Source: Bacillota bacterium | Lineage (GTDB): Bacteria > Bacillota > Bacilli > Alicyclobacillales > SLC66 | Length of the DNA: 5,395 nt | Reading direction: 5' to 3' | Assembly (NCBI GenBank): GCA_021820825.1 | Contig: JAKADD010000208.1 | Span: 1-5,395 of the forward strand | In this document: positions 4,484 to 5,395 of the stretch, piece by piece | Layout of the letters: every line of letters starts with the position of its first letter | Numbering within the stretch: position 1 is the first letter of the stretch | Translations under genes and position numbers: made by a program | The notes under the pieces: generated by a model | The model's database searches: none | What the model was told of the DNA's origin: nothing | What the model saw: the letters and a program-made list of their open reading frames with translations, nothing else

Positions 4484-5395
4484 GTGTTAAGAAATCATCA
4501 GTCATTCTTAAGCAAGTTGTATGTCCTTCAGGACGCCTGTCTGGTTGGCGTCGCGCTTGTCGCGGCGTGGCTATTGCGGTTCAGGACCGATATTCTGCCT
4601 CAGTATCACGCGTTATCGTTCCATGCCTACATTTCGATCCTGCTTTTTGCCGTGCCGGCCTTCGTCGTAGCGTCCGCCTTCCTGGGCATGTATGGCACCA
4701 CCAGAACAAGCAATCTGCGTCATGTGGCGCTCCAACTCTTCAAAGCGGCTTCAATCATGGCGCTTGTCGTCATGAGTATGCTGTTCTTTGACAAAGAGGT
4801 GCACTATTCGCGCGCTGTTCTCGGGGCGTTTGTCACGCTGTCGTGGTTCTTTGCGCTGTCGGGTCGCTACGCTGTTCGCCGCATCATGCGCACACTGCGC
4901 GCCAAGGGGTTCAACCGGAAGTATCTCCTTTTGGTGGGTGTGTCCGAATCGGCGCTTCGCTTCGTCGAAAATCTGGAGATGCATGACGAGCTTGGCTATC
5001 ATGTAATTGGTTTTTTCGATCAATACGCCTCCGCTCGCACCAGCGGACCGCACATGACGCTTACGGCTGTCGGCTCAACTGTGTCCGAAACACAGGTGTC
5101 CTCCGGAAACCCGGTGTCCGGCAGCCATGTGTCCGGCACCCAGGTATCCGGCACCCAGGTATCCGGCACCCAGGTGTCCGAACACCAACAGGAAGCTGCG
5201 CTGAGTCGCACAAGCGCCATCGCCATGGATTTTCTCGCGGACGATCAGGCTGCCGCGCACCATCTGTCGCAGGAACTTTGTGATCATGGACTGAATCGAC
5301 TGGGCGACCTGGATGATCTGGACCAGGCGCTCAACCAGTACATCGTTGACCATGTGGTGCTGGCCCTGCCCAATGACTCATCGAAAGTGCTGCAG
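4484..5395 (+). CDS. Polyprenyl (undecaprenyl-phosphate) glycosylphosphotransferase, WcaJ/CpsE-like, N-terminal 304 residues (partial)
   Basis: The enzyme moves a sugar-1-phosphate from a UDP-sugar to undecaprenyl phosphate in the membrane, the first step of exopolysaccharide repeat-unit assembly. Visible parts in order: a basic start 'MLRNHQSFLSKLYVLQDA' typical of the family, membrane helices at about 14-31, 49-67, 85-102 and 110-126, the 'YSRAVLGAF' and 'RYAVRRIMR' family segments (108-116, 128-135), then the Rossmann-like CoA-binding-type domain ('YLLLVGVSESALRFVENLE', 'ELGYHVIGFFD', later 'LGDLDDLDQALNQYIVDHVVLALP'). The C-terminal bacterial sugar transferase domain with the catalytic site lies beyond the window. 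GTG 4484 is chosen for the family-like N-terminus and GGGGAG (4470-4475) 8 nt before it. Between GFFD and LGDLDD the family has a short link; here about 85 extra residues occur, including a VSGTQ repeat array (residues 200-235). Sugar specificity cannot be read. Confidence 0.88.
   Translation, partial: MLRNHQSFLSKLYVLQDACLVGVALVAAWLLRFRTDILPQYHALSFHAYISILLFAVPAFVVASAFLGMYGTTRTSNLRHVALQLFKAASIMALVVMSMLFFDKEVHYSRAVLGAFVTLSWFFALSGRYAVRRIMRTLRAKGFNRKYLLLVGVSESALRFVENLEMHDELGYHVIGFFDQYASARTSGPHMTLTAVGSTVSETQVSSGNPVSGSHVSGTQVSGTQVSGTQVSEHQQEAALSRTSAIAMDFLADDQAAAHHLSQELCDHGLNRLGDLDDLDQALNQYIVDHVVLALPNDSSKVLQ
5081..5188 (+). repeat. 15-bp degenerate tandem repeat (7 units) encoding Val-Ser-Gly-Thr-Gln
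   Basis: Units start at 5081 (VSETQ), 5096 (VSSGN, followed by one Pro codon), 5114 (VSGSH), 5129, 5144 and 5159 (VSGTQ each) and 5174 (VSEHQ). Units 5144-5158 and 5159-5173 are identical and 5129-5143 differs by one base (GTG for GTA). The array stays in the reading frame of the glycosylphosphotransferase. The near-identity of the central units suggests recent slippage expansion, flanked by older diverged copies. Confidence 0.9.

Noticed and set aside
4468..5006. Plus-strand closed frames at 4468-4791 and 4788-5006
   Set aside because: They lie out of frame inside the glycosylphosphotransferase, whose family membrane and Rossmann-like segments are unambiguous in the third frame.
2462..5188. 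CRISPR array suggested by short repeats
   Set aside because: The repeats at 2462-2506, 3800-3835 and 5081-5188 are directly abutting coding repeats of 9, 12 and 15 bp without spacers; no cas gene is present.
5020..5353. Minus-strand frames with DTWVP or GAGYL repeats
   Set aside because: Antisense readings of the VSGTQ 15-bp array.

Overview
The window looks like chromosomal DNA of a Gram-positive, spore-former-type bacterium (Bacillota). The reasons are strong GGAGG-type ribosome sites, TTG and GTG starts next to good Shine-Dalgarno sequences, sigma-A-like -35/-10 pairs, and an acidic-site Rpn protein of the kind common in Alicyclobacillus-like genomes. The genus is an inference; nothing here fixes it.

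Layout. Position 1-582 is the 3' end of a helical, TPR-like protein, possibly the tail of an O-antigen ligase/polymerase. It faces a minus-strand gene (667-1146) for an excisionase-fold antitoxin across a strong shared hairpin (609-654); the expected PIN toxin gene is absent. A divergent intergenic region carries one good promoter for each side. The rightward one (1345-1373) serves a small basic protein of unknown function (1413-1625). Next comes a secreted beta-rich protein with a Gly/Ser tail (1783-2463). The tail is cut by a stop codon exactly at the edge of a 5 x 9-bp repeat that encodes Ser-Thr-Gly in the next frame, so the tail is probably frameshifted.

A perfect 16-bp inverted repeat (2612-2660) precedes a wrecked IS607-family serine recombinase gene (2736-3007), which keeps its MerR-like HTH start and its C-terminal 'FSAR' end but has lost the catalytic middle. 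Six bases later lies an intact Rpn-family PD-(D/E)XK nuclease gene (3014-3958), followed by a 29-codon ORF with an excellent ribosome site (3986-4075) that resembles the N-terminus of a longer helical protein.

After about 400 bp of non-coding DNA rich in dyad symmetry (promoter, inverted repeat overlapping its -10, U-tract hairpin) the last gene starts (GTG 4484) and runs off the window. It is a polyprenyl glycosylphosphotransferase that would prime exopolysaccharide synthesis. The standard search for closed ORFs misses it because its stop lies outside. It carries an unusual insertion with a 15-bp tandem repeat encoding Val-Ser-Gly-Thr-Gln in the middle of its nucleotide-binding-like domain.

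Overall this reads as an exopolysaccharide locus (left and right edges) separated by an accessory patch of orphan antitoxin, secreted protein, dead IS607 and Rpn nuclease. I see no clear complete new defence or mobile system. The best leads are the two in-frame-type coding repeats, the structured leader of the glycosylphosphotransferase gene, and the Rpn plus small ORF pair.
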